This document shows, one piece after another, positions 42,816 to 57,339 of a stretch of 64,000 nucleotides of DNA (its first letter is position 1; each line of letters starts with the position of its first letter). The notes beneath the pieces were generated by a model, which searched no databases, had not been told where the DNA came from, and saw only the letters and a program-made list of their open reading frames with translations. The stretch is from Volutella citrinella (Eukaryota; Ascomycota; Sordariomycetes; Hypocreales; Nectriaceae): the NCBI GenBank assembly GCA_034401135.1, contig JAWZSP010000010.1, positions 682,001 through 746,000 on the forward strand, given 5' to 3'. A program made the position numbers and the translations under genes.

Positions 42816-44319
42816 ATATACTTTTATAAAGTATATAACTATAAGTAGGTAAACTATTTAACTTATAACTTAAGTTAATAAGTTTATTATAGTTAATATA
42901 AAGTATTTGAATAATTACTTTTTTTTAAATAAGTAAAGCTATATACTTTATATTATTATATATTAATATAATTACTTTACTTAAAATATAAATAATAATA
43001 AACCTTACTTTTTTAAAATTATTTTAACTTTTTAACTTTTTTTTAATTTCTATTAATATATTAGTATTCTTTTATTAATTCTTTATTAAATCTTTTTAAA
43101 CTTTTTAAGTTATTATTTAAATTAAAGGTTTTAAGCCTATTAATTCTTTTTAATTATTTATTAATATAATAACTATTTTTATATTAAGATAGTTTTTAAT
43201 AAATTTAAGTTTATATATTAAAAAAGCTTTTTTAATATATATATTAATAAAATACTTTATTTTAACTATTTATTAATATTATTTTAATAATAATAAAAGT
43301 AAATATATTTTTATAAAAATAATAAAGCTTAATATTAAGTAGTAAGTTTATAAATACTTATAATTTTAATTATCTTTCTTAAATTATTATTTAAATTTAA
43401 CTTTTAGTTTTAAAATGTTAAAATATAATAATAATAATAAAAGATTAATAAGCTTTTAATAAAAACTATATCTACTTTTTTCTTTTTAAGTAATATAAAG
43501 TATTATAAAATACTTTAATAATTATATAAATACTTAAAAATACTTTAAAAAGTGTATTATTAATCTTATGAATATTTAGTAATTAAATAATAAGAAAGTA
43601 ATTATTACTTAGTAGTCTATTTAAAAAATAAACTATATTTTAAAACTTATACTTTTTTTAATTTTTTATAATATACTTAATATTTAATATATTATTTATA
43701 ACTTTTTATTTTATTTTAATATTTATTTAAATTTCTAAGTTAAAATTAAACTTAATAATAATATTTTTTAAATTAAAACTATATAATTAGTATATTTTAA
43801 TAATAATATTACTATTATTAAACTTAATTAAACTTTTAAAGATCTTAAAAAAGTAATTTATTTATAAAAAAAAGGTAAAAAGTAATAAAATAAGTAACTT
43901 AAGTCTTTTTTACTTAAGTATTATAAGTTAATTACTATATATATTAAATAAGTTATTTTTAATTACTTTATTTAATATATTTACTTTTACTTATTATATT
44001 GTTTTAATTAATTTAAGCCAAATTATTAATATAGTTATATTAATATTATTATTTAAGACTTTGATAAAAAACTAAGCTTAAAAAAATAAAAAAAAAATAA
44101 AAAGATAAAGTAAAAATAAAGTACTTATTAATATATTAATTATAGCTTTTAAGTATTTTAATTTTATAATTTAATTAATGATTTTTATTTTTATTTCAAT
44201 TAAGTTAAAATAATATAAATATTAAGTATTTATTATTAATTTAATAATAGCTTACTTTTAGTAATTAAATATTCTTTTTATAAGTATATTCTTTTTTTTA
44301 ATAATTTTTTATTATAGTA

Positions 44320-44980
44320 TTTAATAGTAAGCTTTACTTTAATTATAAAGTATTATTTAATTTATTAATAAAAACTAATAAAGTTAAATATAAATAATAA
44401 AATTATATTATTATTAATATATATATTTTAAAAAGTATTTTAATATATAATACTATAAAAAAAGCTTATTAAATTATTTTATAAATTTTAATTACTCTTT
44501 ATTATAAATTTTTATTATTATCTTTTTTTTATAAAATTCTATGATTTAATTTATATATTATTTATATATTTTATATTTTATAATAATACAAGAATATAAA
44601 ATTATTTTTTAAAAAAAGTTTAAAAAAGTATATTTGTTTTTAAATAATTTATTTATATACTCTTTTTACTTAATATTATTATATTTTTAAAAAGCTATAA
44701 AAAGACTTTAGAATTATTATTATAAAATATAAAATATATAAATACAATATAAATTAAATTATAGAATTTTAAAAAAACACATAATAATAAAATTTTATAA
44801 TAAAAAATAATTAAAATTTATTTAATAATTTAATAAGCTTTTTTTATAATATTGTATATTATAATACTTTTTAAAGTATATATATTAATAATAATATTAT
44901 TTTACTTTTTATATTTAATTATATTAACTTTTATTAATAAATTAAATTATATTTTATAATTAAAATAAAGCGTAATATTA
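44320..44980. repeat. Large inverted repeat (foldback) of R2 units
   Basis: The left arm 44320-44590 and the right arm 44708-44980 are reverse complements of each other with scattered differences; for example AATTTATATATTATTTATAT near 44550 faces ATATAAATACAATATAAATT near 44738. A spacer of about 117 bases separates them. Single R2 units occur at 46660-46925, 41985-42100 and the right window edge. Confidence 0.7.
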
Positions 44981-45862
44981 AAGATAATAATAAATATATA
45001 AAAAAGAATATTAATCTTTAATAGTTACTAATTATATTAAGTATGTAATAATTAATATAAATTGTTTTTAAATATTAATAATATATAAAGTATTAAAAAG
45101 GAATAATAAGCCTTAAGATACTTTTTTATTAAATATTTTTTAATAATTTATTAAAAAAAGTAAAATAAAATATCTTACTTAAGGCTTAATTTTATTAACT
45201 TTATTAACTTGAAAATATTAATACTTTTATTTTAATAAACTATTAGAACTTTATAACTTAAATTAATTAATATTTAATAAAGTCTACTTATATATAAATA
45301 TTTATATTTATAATAATCTCTTATTTTTAATATATATTAATTATTGAAACTATATTATAAACAATTTATTTAATAATTATAATTAATATTAAAAACATAA
45401 TCCTTATTATTTACATTATTATATTTATATATTTTTTTAGCTATTATTATTATTTTATATTATTATATAAACCTTTAAATATTAAATAAAAGCTTTATTT
45501 TATAAGAGTTTTTTTTAGTAATTCTAATTTATAAAGTAATTACTTTTTAAATATTTAATATATTTATAATAAAAATACTAAGGTCTTTCTTTATAAAATA
45601 TATACTTTTTAGGCCTTTATTTATAATTCTATATATTTTATAAGATATTAATAATTAAAATTCTATAATTTTTTCAATCTCTTATTAAAAAGGTTATAAT
45701 AGTTAAAAAACTAACTTTTGAAATTAAAATTTATTAAGTACTTATACTATATAGACCTTTTACTAGAACCTATATTAATTTATAATTATTTTATTATATA
45801 GTATTAATTATATAAAATAAAAAACCCTTTTATAAACTAATATACTTAATTAACTATAAGTA

Positions 45863-46107
45863 CTGTTATGAGCAAAACCACCTTCCGGTGTCCACTCTAT
45901 GCGCAAGTATTTAAGGTGCAAGAAATGGACGCTACGTAACAACAAATTTTGCCCACTCCCTCAAATCAGAAATTATGAGGCCGCATTCGCTGCGTTTAGC
46001 TAATTAAAGACGCAGAGCTAGATTGGGCCAACTTCTATACTACAGTTATGGGGCTGTTTTGTTCAAAACACATATTGATCAAAGGAAGCTGCTTTTGCTC
46101 ATAACAG
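45863..46107 (-). mobile_element. MITE-A, complete and almost unmutated, inside the AT isochore
   Basis: CTGTTATGAGCAAAACCACC to GCTTTTGCTCATAACAG with TA on both sides (45861-45862, 46108-46109); 245 bp. Unlike its surroundings it keeps GC-rich blocks such as GAGGCCGCATTCGCTGCGTT and is close to the copies at 27090 and 28941. Confidence 0.85.
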
Positions 46108-46659
46108 TATACTTATAAGATAAAGATATAGTTATTTATAAGTATTAAATATTAATATATAAATACTGAGAATAAATAAGTAATTAGTAAAAAATAAATA
46201 AATAGGATAATTATTTAAGTAAATATAATAACTTAATATATAAACCTTTATTATAATATAGTAAAAAGAATTAGCTTTTTAAGTATTAATATAATTTAAT
46301 TATTTTAATTTGTTTACTTAATATTAAATATAATAATATATTTTATATATTTATTAATACTTAATATTATAGCTTAATATAATTATTAATATATTCTTTA
46401 ATATAATTATTCTTATTTATATAATTAAAACTAGTTTAATTATTATTTATTAATAGGTTTTATTTAATTATATTATTTATATATTATTAAATAGGATTTA
46501 TAATATTATTTAAAAAGAAAGTTATTATTATTAAGATATTAAATATTTATTAAAATTCCTTATTTAATAATAATATAATTATAAAAAATAAAATAAAAAT
46601 TTGAAAAAAAATTATAAATTAAATATTATTAAATTTAAAAAAAATAATTATACTATAGT

Positions 46660-46925
46660 ATCTAGTATTAAGCTCCACCTTGGCCCTAGAGCGCTGCCTA
46701 GCCTATTAATAAAAGCTAGTATAAAGAGCAGGGTAATACTACTACTAACATATATACCTTAAGGAGTATTATAGTATATAATATTATAAAGGAAGCTTAC
46801 TAAGTTATTAGGCAAGCTTTAGTCACTTTTTATTATAGAATCCTATTATTACTTTTGTTTTATAAAACTATATAGCCTAGCTTATATATTATTTATATAT
46901 TATATACTTTATAGTAATAGATTTA
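46660..46925 (+). repeat. R2 repeat, least mutated copy
   Basis: Starts AGTATTAAGCTCCACCTTGG and CCCTAGAGCGCTGCCTAGCC, a GC-richer island that appears in mutated form at 44320 and at 63945. It ends near TATATACTTTATAGTAATAG. This copy shows what R2 looked like before mutation. Confidence 0.65.
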
Positions 46926-48464
46926 TAAATATCATAATAATAATTTATTAAAATAAGCTTTAGTATAGTATAATAAGTATATATAAGTCTCTTAAAAGTA
47001 TATTAAATATATATAAACTGTTTTATTATATTAAAAAATTAACGAACTTAAAAATTTTTATATATAATATTTATATTTAATAAATAATAATTATTATTAA
47101 AATATTATTTAAATAATTATAATTATTAAAATATTTATATTTAATAGATAATAAATATTATTTAAATAATTATAATTATTAAAATATTATTTAAATAATA
47201 AAATATTTAAATATTATATATATAATAAAAAAGCAGAAATTAAATAAAAAAAATAATTTATTATTTATATTTAATTTAAATTTTAATAGACTGATATAGT
47301 TTTTTTAACATTAAAATAAATACTATTAGTAAAAAAATATTATTTAAATATTTAATTAAAATAATTTCTATAATTTCTATAATAATAAGATTTCTTTTTA
47401 AATAATAAAATTAATTAATAAGTTATAAATATTATAAATAAACTATTTTATAATAACTTGTACATTATTAAGGTTTTTAATAATATAAATAATAATATAA
47501 TTAACGTTTTTATTATTAAAAAAATTAAATTTAAAGTCTTTTATAATTATAATAATAAGATTAAAATAAGAATAATTTTAATTAAAAATATTTTATTTTA
47601 AATATTATACAATATATATTTAATAAAAATTGAAAAATGTAAAAAACATAAAGTAAATAAAGTAATAAATATAATAAAATTCTTATTATATAAAAAAAGA
47701 ATATAAAATATTAATTAAATATTTATAAATTAAAAATAAAATTAATATTATTTTTAAAAACTTAAACCTTTTTTTTTTATAAAAAGACTTTTAAATATTC
47801 TTTTATTCAGTTATTTTTTTCTTAAAAACTTATTAAAAAAAATTTATTACTTATATTTATAAAAATTAAAGTTTATTTTATAATAAATCCTTTATATATA
47901 TTAATTTATTATATTAAGATAATAGTATAATTATAAGCCTTAAATTTTATTTTAAAAAGCTTTTTAATAAAAATAAAAGTAATATAATATATTAGTTTTT
48001 AAAGAAAGCTATTTATAATCTTTTAAATAATAAAAAAAGAATGATTTTAATAAAATTATTTAATTAATTAAGTTTTATATAATATATATCTTAAAATAAA
48101 AAGGTAATTAATAAAAATATAATATAATAAATATAAGACTATATAAATAATAATTAGTTTAATTAAGTTAAAAATTATTATTATTTTATAAAATAATAAA
48201 TATTAAAAAATATATAAATTATATTAAAAATATAATTTATGTATTTTAAACTTAAAAAAATAAAATAAACTTTTGAAAATTCAAATATTTAGTTAATAAG
48301 CTTATATAATATATAGCTTAACATATATATAATAGAAACTATAATAAACTTTATAATAAATATTATACCTAACTTTATAATTATAGTATTAATCTATAAA
48401 AAGTTATAATTAGTATTTGATAAATATAAGAAAAAGCAGCCTTTTTATTTATAAAAGTCTTTCT

Positions 48465-48535
48465 TCTAGCTTTTTATAAAATAACTAGCTAAGTAAGCTA
48501 AATTATAATTAGCTAAAAAAGCTAGAAAGAAGTTA
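48465..48535. repeat. Imperfect hairpin
   Basis: CTTTCTTCTAGCTTTTTATA faces TTAGCTAAAAAAGCTAGAAA about 35 bases on; the arms pair with few mismatches. Its role is unknown. Confidence 0.45.
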
Positions 48536-51500
48536 TAAAAAAAGATATATAGTAAGTAGAAATAGGGGCCTAGCTTAATATAGTAATTTAAACTACTAAT
48601 TACTTTATTTATAAAAACTTTTATCATTTATAATATTATAATTATACTTTTTTATAAAAAGAAAAAAATAATTATATAAAATTTTATATTATTATATTAC
48701 TTAATAAGTTTATTATATATAATTTATTTATTTATTTACTTAAATTTTAAAATCTTTATTAAACTACTTATATTATTTGTATCTTAATATAAGTAATTAT
48801 TTCTTATTTTTTCTATGTAAAAAAATATAAACTTAATCCTAAATAAGAATATAATTAATATTATATTTATTTATCTAGTTAATAAAATTCTTTCAAAAGC
48901 TTATTTATTATAATTTTTATTTTTAAAATAAAAATTTTATATATTAAAATTATTTATTTAATTTTTTAAGTAATATATTTTTAAAAAATAAAGTCTAAAT
49001 ATAATAATAATAAGTATAATACTATAAATATATTTTTAATTAATAATTTATAAATTATATTTATATATAAATATATAAAGAAAGTTATAAAAATATTATA
49101 AAAATTTATATAATATTAATAAATAGTTATAAAGTTATAAATTAAATTCTATAATAAATATTATTAAAAATATTTAATTTTATAAAGACTTTTTAATATA
49201 TATTTATAAATACTTTTTTAATATGTATTTAGTTTTTTACTTTTTTTTTTCCCCTTATTTATTAATTTATAAATAATATATTATAATTAATTAAATTATT
49301 AAAATTATATTCTTAATGTATTATTTAATTATATATTTTATAATAAGTTAGTAATTATATTTGTATTAATTTTTTATAAAATTAATATTTTATTATATAT
49401 ATATATTAATATTATTTATAATCTTTTATATATTCTTTAAAAAATTCTAAAAACTTGCTTTAATAAAACTTTTATAAAAATACTTTCAAAATCTTAATAA
49501 TTTATACTTTAAAAGACTTTTTTTATAAACTTATTATTAAAAAATAAAGTATTATTTTAATTAATTTAATAAAATCTTTTCTTATATTAATATATAGTAT
49601 TCTTATATATATTATATACTTTAGATTAATAAGTTAAAATTAAGAGTACTATTTTTTATAATTTTAATATAGATCATATAATTATACAATATATTTTATT
49701 ATATTAAAAATACATAGTTATTTAATAAATCTCTTTTAATTAAGTTATTAAAACTCCTAATTAAGTTGAATTTTATAAGTTTATTTATTATTTATAAGCT
49801 TTAGAAAAATTCGTTATTAAGGAATTATTATATTTAAAACTTATAATTAATTTAAAAATTAGTGCTTAGTAAGTTAATTTATAAAAATATAATTATAAAC
49901 AAACTAAAGTAATTTATATAATATTATTAAAATTCATATTTATATAATAAATTATTTTAAATTATTAATTAAACTTATTTAAAAAGAATATTTAATATTA
50001 TATTTAATTAGTTAATAATAAAAGATATTATAATGATTTTTAATGTTTTTATAATATATATTAATTTATACAATAAATAAATAAAAATGATTTTTAATAA
50101 ATAATTTCTTTAATTTAATAAGAAATATATATTTATTAAATTAATATACATATCCTTTTTTATATTTTATATAATTAAGATCTAAACTAAAAATATTAAT
50201 TTAAAAATTACAAACTATTAATTTAAAAATTATATATTATTAATTTAAAATATTTTATGTATTAAAATTAAAAATATAATATAATAAATTCTATAAATAT
50301 AGTCTTTTTTAAAAAATATTTATTAAAAAAACTATTTTATAAATAAGTATTTAAGTTTTTTAAAAGAATTTATAAAGAATATATTATATAAACTTTATTA
50401 AAAGTTTTTACTAATATAATTATAATAAACTTTATAATAATATTATTATTCTTAATAAAAATATTTTATTATAATATTTATATTATTATTATTAAATTTA
50501 TAAAACTCTAAATATATATTTAGTAATACATATAATATATAAGAATAAATTAATTTTATATTATAAACTTCAATATATTAATATATAATTTAACATTTTG
50601 AAAAATATATTAATAAGTTAAATATTTTTATATTAAAAAAAGATTTTATTATTTATAAATATTTAATAATTTAATATATATTCTAATATTCTTATATACT
50701 TTTAATATATTTTATTTAAAATAATATTAAAAAACTATAATTATTAAATTAATCTAAATAATCTACTTAAAATATTTATAAAATTATTATAAATACTTTT
50801 AAAAATAATATAACTAAATATATTTTAAATATTACAACTTATAATTTTAAATTATAAATTAAATTATATTTTGTAAAAAATATATAAATTATTATTTTAT
50901 TAGTTTATATTTTCTATTTTATATATTTATTACTTATATTATATATTTATAATTCATCTTACTTATTTATTACTTTATATTCTTTAAATATGAAACTTAA
51001 TGTATTTTAATATATAACTTACTTTTTTAAGTTATTATTTAATTAAAGTTACTTAATATTAATTTATGTAGTTTTTTTATATTTTATATAAACTTAATAT
51101 TATCTTTTAATATATAAAAAGTATATTTATAATTATAATTATATAATTATTTAATATCTAAAAACTATTTTATAAATATAAAAGAAAATATAAATTATAG
51201 TAGATTATATTAAATATATATATTTATATAATAAAACTTCTTTTAAAACTTGTATATTTATAATAATAAATATTATATTAATATTTTTAATAATAGTTTT
51301 ATAAGATAGTTAATTAATAATTTGAATAATAATAAAATTAATATAAAAATATTTTTGATATTTTATATAAATTATTTTTATTTAATAATATTATTTTATT
51401 TTATATCTTTTAACTTAGTTATTTTTAGTTTATACTATTAATATATTTATAACTTTAATATTAATTAGTATTTCTATTAATATTATAAAGAAATAAATTA

Positions 51501-53716
51501 AATAATTAAAAAATATTATACTTTTTTTTATAAAAGTTATTTATAATATTAAGATTTTTAATTAATATTCTTGTTTATAATAAAAATAAATATATTACTA
51601 TACTCTTTTTATTAAATTATTTTGATTTTTAAAATATATAATATATTATATATATAGTTATATTATAATAATATATATCTATTTAAATTATATTATTACT
51701 ATAAATAAGTTATTAATTATAAAAGTATATATAAAAATAATATATAATATTAAGATAAATAGTCTTTATATAATATTATATATATTTTTATACATTATTT
51801 ATTTATATGCTTTAATATATATATTATAATTTTTAATTTAGTTAATATAATACTTGTATATTTATATACTATTATGATAATAAGTATAAAAATAAATATA
51901 ATAAGTTAATAATAACTTAAATAATAATATATCTTTTTAAACTATAGTAATATATAATAATGTATAAATTTAATAGTATAAAACTTATAATTATTTATAT
52001 ATAAACTTATAAAACTATTAAATTAAATACCTAAAATATTTAAATAATATAAATACTTACTTATTAGTTATTATGTATTAATATTTTATAATTAAAGTAT
52101 TTATATTTAAAAATATAAAGTAAATTAATAATTAGAATTTAAGATTTTTTTAATATATTTTAAAAATATTTAATTTTAGTTTTTAATAAATTTATATATA
52201 AATAAATAAGTTTTTTATATTTTTATTAATTTAGATTCTTTTTAAAAAAACTTATAAATATTTATTTGTACTAAATAAGTTTTAAAAACCTAAATAAAAT
52301 TTAATTTTTATAATTTTATTAATTTATTAAATAATATTTTAATATTTATTAATAATATTATAATTATATAAAAAATATATATTTTATTATATTATAAAAA
52401 GAAATATTTAATTATTTAAATATTATTTATATAATTATATAATTAATATTTTAAGTTATTAATAAAAACTTATAATAATTATTAAAAACAAATTTAAATT
52501 AATAAAATATAAATAATAATATATTAAAAAAATATAAAAAGTCTATTATAAATTAATTTAATTATAATAATAAAAAATACAGATTTTTTAAATCTTTTAA
52601 GTGTATTAATTTTAATTAAAAAAACATATTAAAAAGTAATTATATATAATTAAAAAGAAGTATTAAAAATAATTTTAATAAAACTAAGAAAATCTTTTTT
52701 TAATAAGAAATTACTTATTTAAAAAGTTTTTTATAATATAAAATAAAAATACGAAAAATACGAAAAATATTAATTATAATATTTTTATAAGTATATTAAA
52801 TATATTATTATAATGTATATTTTTAAAATATATATAAAAACTAACTTATTGATTAATTATAAGTTTAATAAATAATAAATTAATATATTATTTTATATAA
52901 AAATATAAGTTAATTAATAATATTTAAGCTATATTAATATATATAATATAAATATTAATTAAGTTTTTAAATTTATTAGTTAAAAACTTAATATTAAAAA
53001 TCTATATTATTATACATAAAAAACAAGTCTTTCTAATTTTAATTATTTAAGCTATATAAAAAAACTTTTAAAAAATCTATATAATTAGCTATAAGCTATA
53101 ATAATAAAGTCTAAGGAAATTATTATAAAAAGAACTATGTAAAATTAATATACTTTTTAATTTTATTTATAAAGCTTTTTAATATTTAATATTTTATTAT
53201 TTTTAATAATAATATCAAAATCTTAATCTCAAAATTATAATTAGTAAGTTTTAAATAGTTTATTTATATAAATTTAAAAACTAAAAAAGAAAATATAAAA
53301 AAGTAATTAAAACAATTATATAATTTTAAAAATACTTTATAAAAGCTAAATTAATAATAATAAATAATAATAAAGAAATTTAAATTAATAAAATTAATAA
53401 AACTTAAAAATATTATTATTTAATAATATAAGTCTATTTTAATTTTAATAAATAATATTAATTTAATACCTTAAATCTAATTAATTAAAATATTACTAAT
53501 TTAAATATAATTATTTAAAACTTAAATAGATAATAATTATAATATATTAAATATTTATTTAAATTTAATTATATTATTTTTTATAAAGAAGGATACAAAA
53601 TAATAAAATAGATATTATTAATTAAAAATATAAGTTTAAGTTAAATAATATAAAAATAAAGATATAGCTTTTTAAATACAATAATAATAAAAACTATATT
53701 TAGAACCTAATTAAAA

Positions 53717-53800
53717 GTAGCTTTAGTTAAATGAAATTTAGTTATTTAGTTAGTAATTTAATTAATAACTAAATTATAACTCTATTTATATAGTAATACT
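53717..53800. repeat. Palindromic element R3, short copy
   Basis: TTTAGTTATTTAGTTAGTAA followed by TAACTAAATTATAACTCTAT, the same terminal pattern as other R3 copies in reverse orientation; the element is short and probably truncated. Confidence 0.45.
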
Positions 53801-54047
53801 TTTAAATAACTAATTTTATTTTAAAATAACTAACTATTATAATATAATAAAATATAAATTAAGTTTAAAAAGCTTATCAAGCACTTATTTATACTATATA
53901 TATAATAAGAAAGTTTTTAATTATTAATTAAGAGCTTAATATTAGCTTCTTAACTCTTATATATAAATAAAAAGCTTAAAAGAATATAGTTATAAGTTAA
54001 AAAGTATATAAAAAAGAAATATGTATTTATATATATTAAAAGTAATA

Positions 54048-54263
54048 CTATTATAAGTAAAACCACCTCATAATATCCACTCTATATATAAGTATTTAAG
54101 GTATAAGAAATAGATACTAAATTAGAAATTATAAGGCTATATTCGCTGTATTTAACTAAGTAAAGACATAGAGCTTGAGTAGGTTAACTTCTATACTATA
54201 GTTATAAAGCGCTTTTATTTAAAGTATATATAGATTAAAGGAAGCTGCTTTTGCTTATAATAG
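54048..54263 (-). mobile_element. MITE-A, mutated and internally deleted (216 bp)
   Basis: CTATTATAAGTAAAACCACC at the left and TTTTGCTTATAATAG at the right still show the terminal repeats, and AATATCCACTCTATATATAA plus AAGGAAGCTGCTTTTGCTTA match the intact copies through C-to-T and G-to-A changes. About 30 internal bases are missing. Confidence 0.75.
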
Positions 54264-56254
54264 TAATATAGTATTAAATTAAGACATTTTTGAATAATAT
54301 TATTAAGGATTTATTAAGGATTTTTTTAATTAAATTCTAATTATTTTTTTAAAAATATCTCTTAAAAAACTATTATATTAAATACTTTACTTAAGTATAG
54401 TTATATTTTTATATTATTATTTAATTATTTATCTTTCTTTCTCTTTTTAATTATCTAAGCTTTTAAAATTATTAATTATAATAATACTAATTAAATTTAG
54501 TATTAATAATTTTAAACGGGCTTTTTATTTCTATTTTATAAAATAATAACTTTATTATTCTATATTAATTATAAGTTTATTTAATTAAAAGTTAAAAATC
54601 TTAAGTCTATTAAGTAATTTATAAATAATTTTATTAAGATTATCTTAATTAATAAAGAATATAATTATTATAAAATAAAGATTAATAAGATTAATACTTT
54701 TATATATATATATTTAAAACTTTTTATATTATAATTTAAATTTTTAAAAATACTTTACTTAGTTTGTCTTTTTTATAAAAAGTTAAGTACTCTTTTCTTA
54801 TTAATAAGCTTTTTTAAAAAATAAACTAATAAATATAATAAATATTAACTAAATATTATAATATAGTAATAAATTTCGTATTTTTTTAATATTATTAACT
54901 AAAAGCTAACTTTTAATTAATTAAAAACTATTTGTTTAATTATTTAATAATATATATATACTTTTTTTTCTATAAAATATAATTAGATTTTTAGCTTTTA
55001 ATAAATATATATTAACTTAATTATTTATTTTTTAATTAATTACTACCTGTTTATATTTAATTATAATAATTAACCTAAATATATAATTAATTTAATTTAA
55101 ATAAATACAAAAACAATTTCTTATGTTATTAAATATTATTATTAAAATAATATATTATAGTATTAATATTTTATATTTTTAATATATTAACTTATAAAAA
55201 TAACTCTTATTATAAAAAATATTCAGCTTTTTATACTTAGACTACTATATTATTAAGTAAAAAATTAGGCCTTAATTATTTTTATAGTAATTAAATAAGT
55301 ATACTAACTGTTTTATAAAGACTAAGCTATAATATTGATTTAAAGTTAAAATAATATAAAGTAAAACTTATATATAATAAAGGGTTTTTTTATATTTTTA
55401 AATATTAATAATTCTTTTTTATTACTTTTTATATAATATATTATATATATCTTTTTTATACTTACTTTTTATCCTATTACTTATTTATATTTAAATAAGT
55501 AATTAAATCTTTTATTTCTATAATAAATTTAATTATTTTATAAAAAATAATATAAAATATTAAAATTATTTAATTATATTAATTTATTAATTTAATACTT
55601 TTAAGGTCTTTAAGAAATTCTAATTTTAAGTACTTTAGATTTTTTATATATTAAAAATCTTTTTTTTATTATTTAAAAGTTAAATAACTTAATAAATAAA
55701 GATCTAAAATATAACCTTTTAAATAGTAATATAATATTTTAATTTTTAAATAGTTTTTTAAGATTTTTTAAATATATTATAAGTATTATTTTTTAAGTAG
55801 TTAGAAAAATAATAAATAACTTAAAAAAATCTTTAAATCCTTAAAAAATTAAGCCTATATATCTTTATATATATATATATATATATATTACTACGTTTTT
55901 AAAGCTTATTAATATTATTTTAACTTTTAAGTCTTTAAAAATTATTAATAATAAAATAGTTTTATAATAAACTATTTTGTTTTTAAGTAATTATAATGTA
56001 TCTTTTTATTATAATATTAAGTATATATTATATATTATAATATTTTAAATATATAATTAATAAATAATATTAACTTTCTTACTTTATTTAGTTTTATATA
56101 TATATTTAATTTTAAGCCTTATTTAAATAATATTAATTCTTAGAATTATTAATATTAGTATTTTTAATTAACTTTCTTAATTTAATAAATATCTTTAATT
56201 ACTACTAAATAACTTAGCTTTTAGTTATATTAAGTTATTATTACTTTTTAATTA

Positions 56255-56465
56255 CTATTATAAGTAAAAGCAGCTTTTTTAAATTAATATATATTTGAAA
56301 TAAAAGCACCTTCTAAATATAATATAAAGTCTAATTCAGTTTAGTAATATAGTTATAATTAACTAATAGTAGTAAATATAACTTTAAAATTTTTAATTTA
56401 AGAGATTAAGTAAAATCTTTTATTATATATTATATATTTCTTATATCTTAAAGACTTATACAGAG
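56255..56465 (+). mobile_element. MITE-A, mutated, 3' end replaced by R3
   Basis: CTATTATAAGTAAAAGCAGC starts the copy; it can be followed to CTTAAAGACTTATACAGAGT, where R3 begins with TATGATTTAGTTAATTC. The remaining 25-30 bases of the MITE are not found beyond R3. Confidence 0.65.
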
Positions 56466-56650
56466 TTATGATTTAGTTAATTCAGTCAGTCTAAGACTAA
56501 ATTTAGTCTGACTAGAGTTAGTCTTAGTCAGTAAGTTAAGTGAATTTAGTTAATTTAATTTAGTTATTTTCTTTATTTAGTTAGTCACTTTTAGTCTTTC
56601 GTTAGACTAAGACTAATTAATAAGACTAAATTTAGTTATTTTAGTCACTA
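56466..56650. repeat. Palindromic element R3, copy 2
   Basis: TATGATTTAGTTAATTCAGT at the start, many GTCTAAGACTAAATTTAGTC-type palindromes, and TTTAGTTATTTTAGTCACTA near the end. Sits inside or beside a MITE-A copy. Confidence 0.6.
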
Positions 56651-57339
56651 TTAATATAATAATAAAATAGGATAATATTATTCTATTTTTTTTATATATA
56701 ATTTATTTAACTATATATTATATATATAATAAATATATTTATAATTAAATTTAATCTTAATATTAATTTTTAATTTTATTTTAATAATTAAATAAGAGAA
56801 ATATCTTAATATTAATATATCTTTCTATATATAACTTTTTACTAATTTTATATAGTTTATTAAAATATATATATAATAACTATATTTATAATTAGTAATT
56901 ATATAATTTTATATAATATATTTATAAAATTAATTTTAATTTTAATATTAAGTTTAAATTTTACTTAAGTAATTAATTAAGAGAAATATCTTAATATTAA
57001 TATATCTTTTTATATATAATTTTTTATTAATTTTATATAACTTATTTAGATATATATATAGTAATTATATAATTTTAAACAATTTATTTATAAAATTAAA
57101 ACTAATTTTAATATTACATTTAAATTCTACTTAAATAATTAAATAAGGAAATACCTTAATATTAATATATCTTTCTATATATAACTTTTTATTAATTCTA
57201 TATAATTTATTTAGATATATATAGTAAATATACTTATAATTAGTAAGTATATTATAATATTAATTTATTTATTTAATAAATTAAAATTATTTTTAATTAT
57301 TTTTTTTCATTAGTACTTTAATAAGCTTAAAAATAACCT

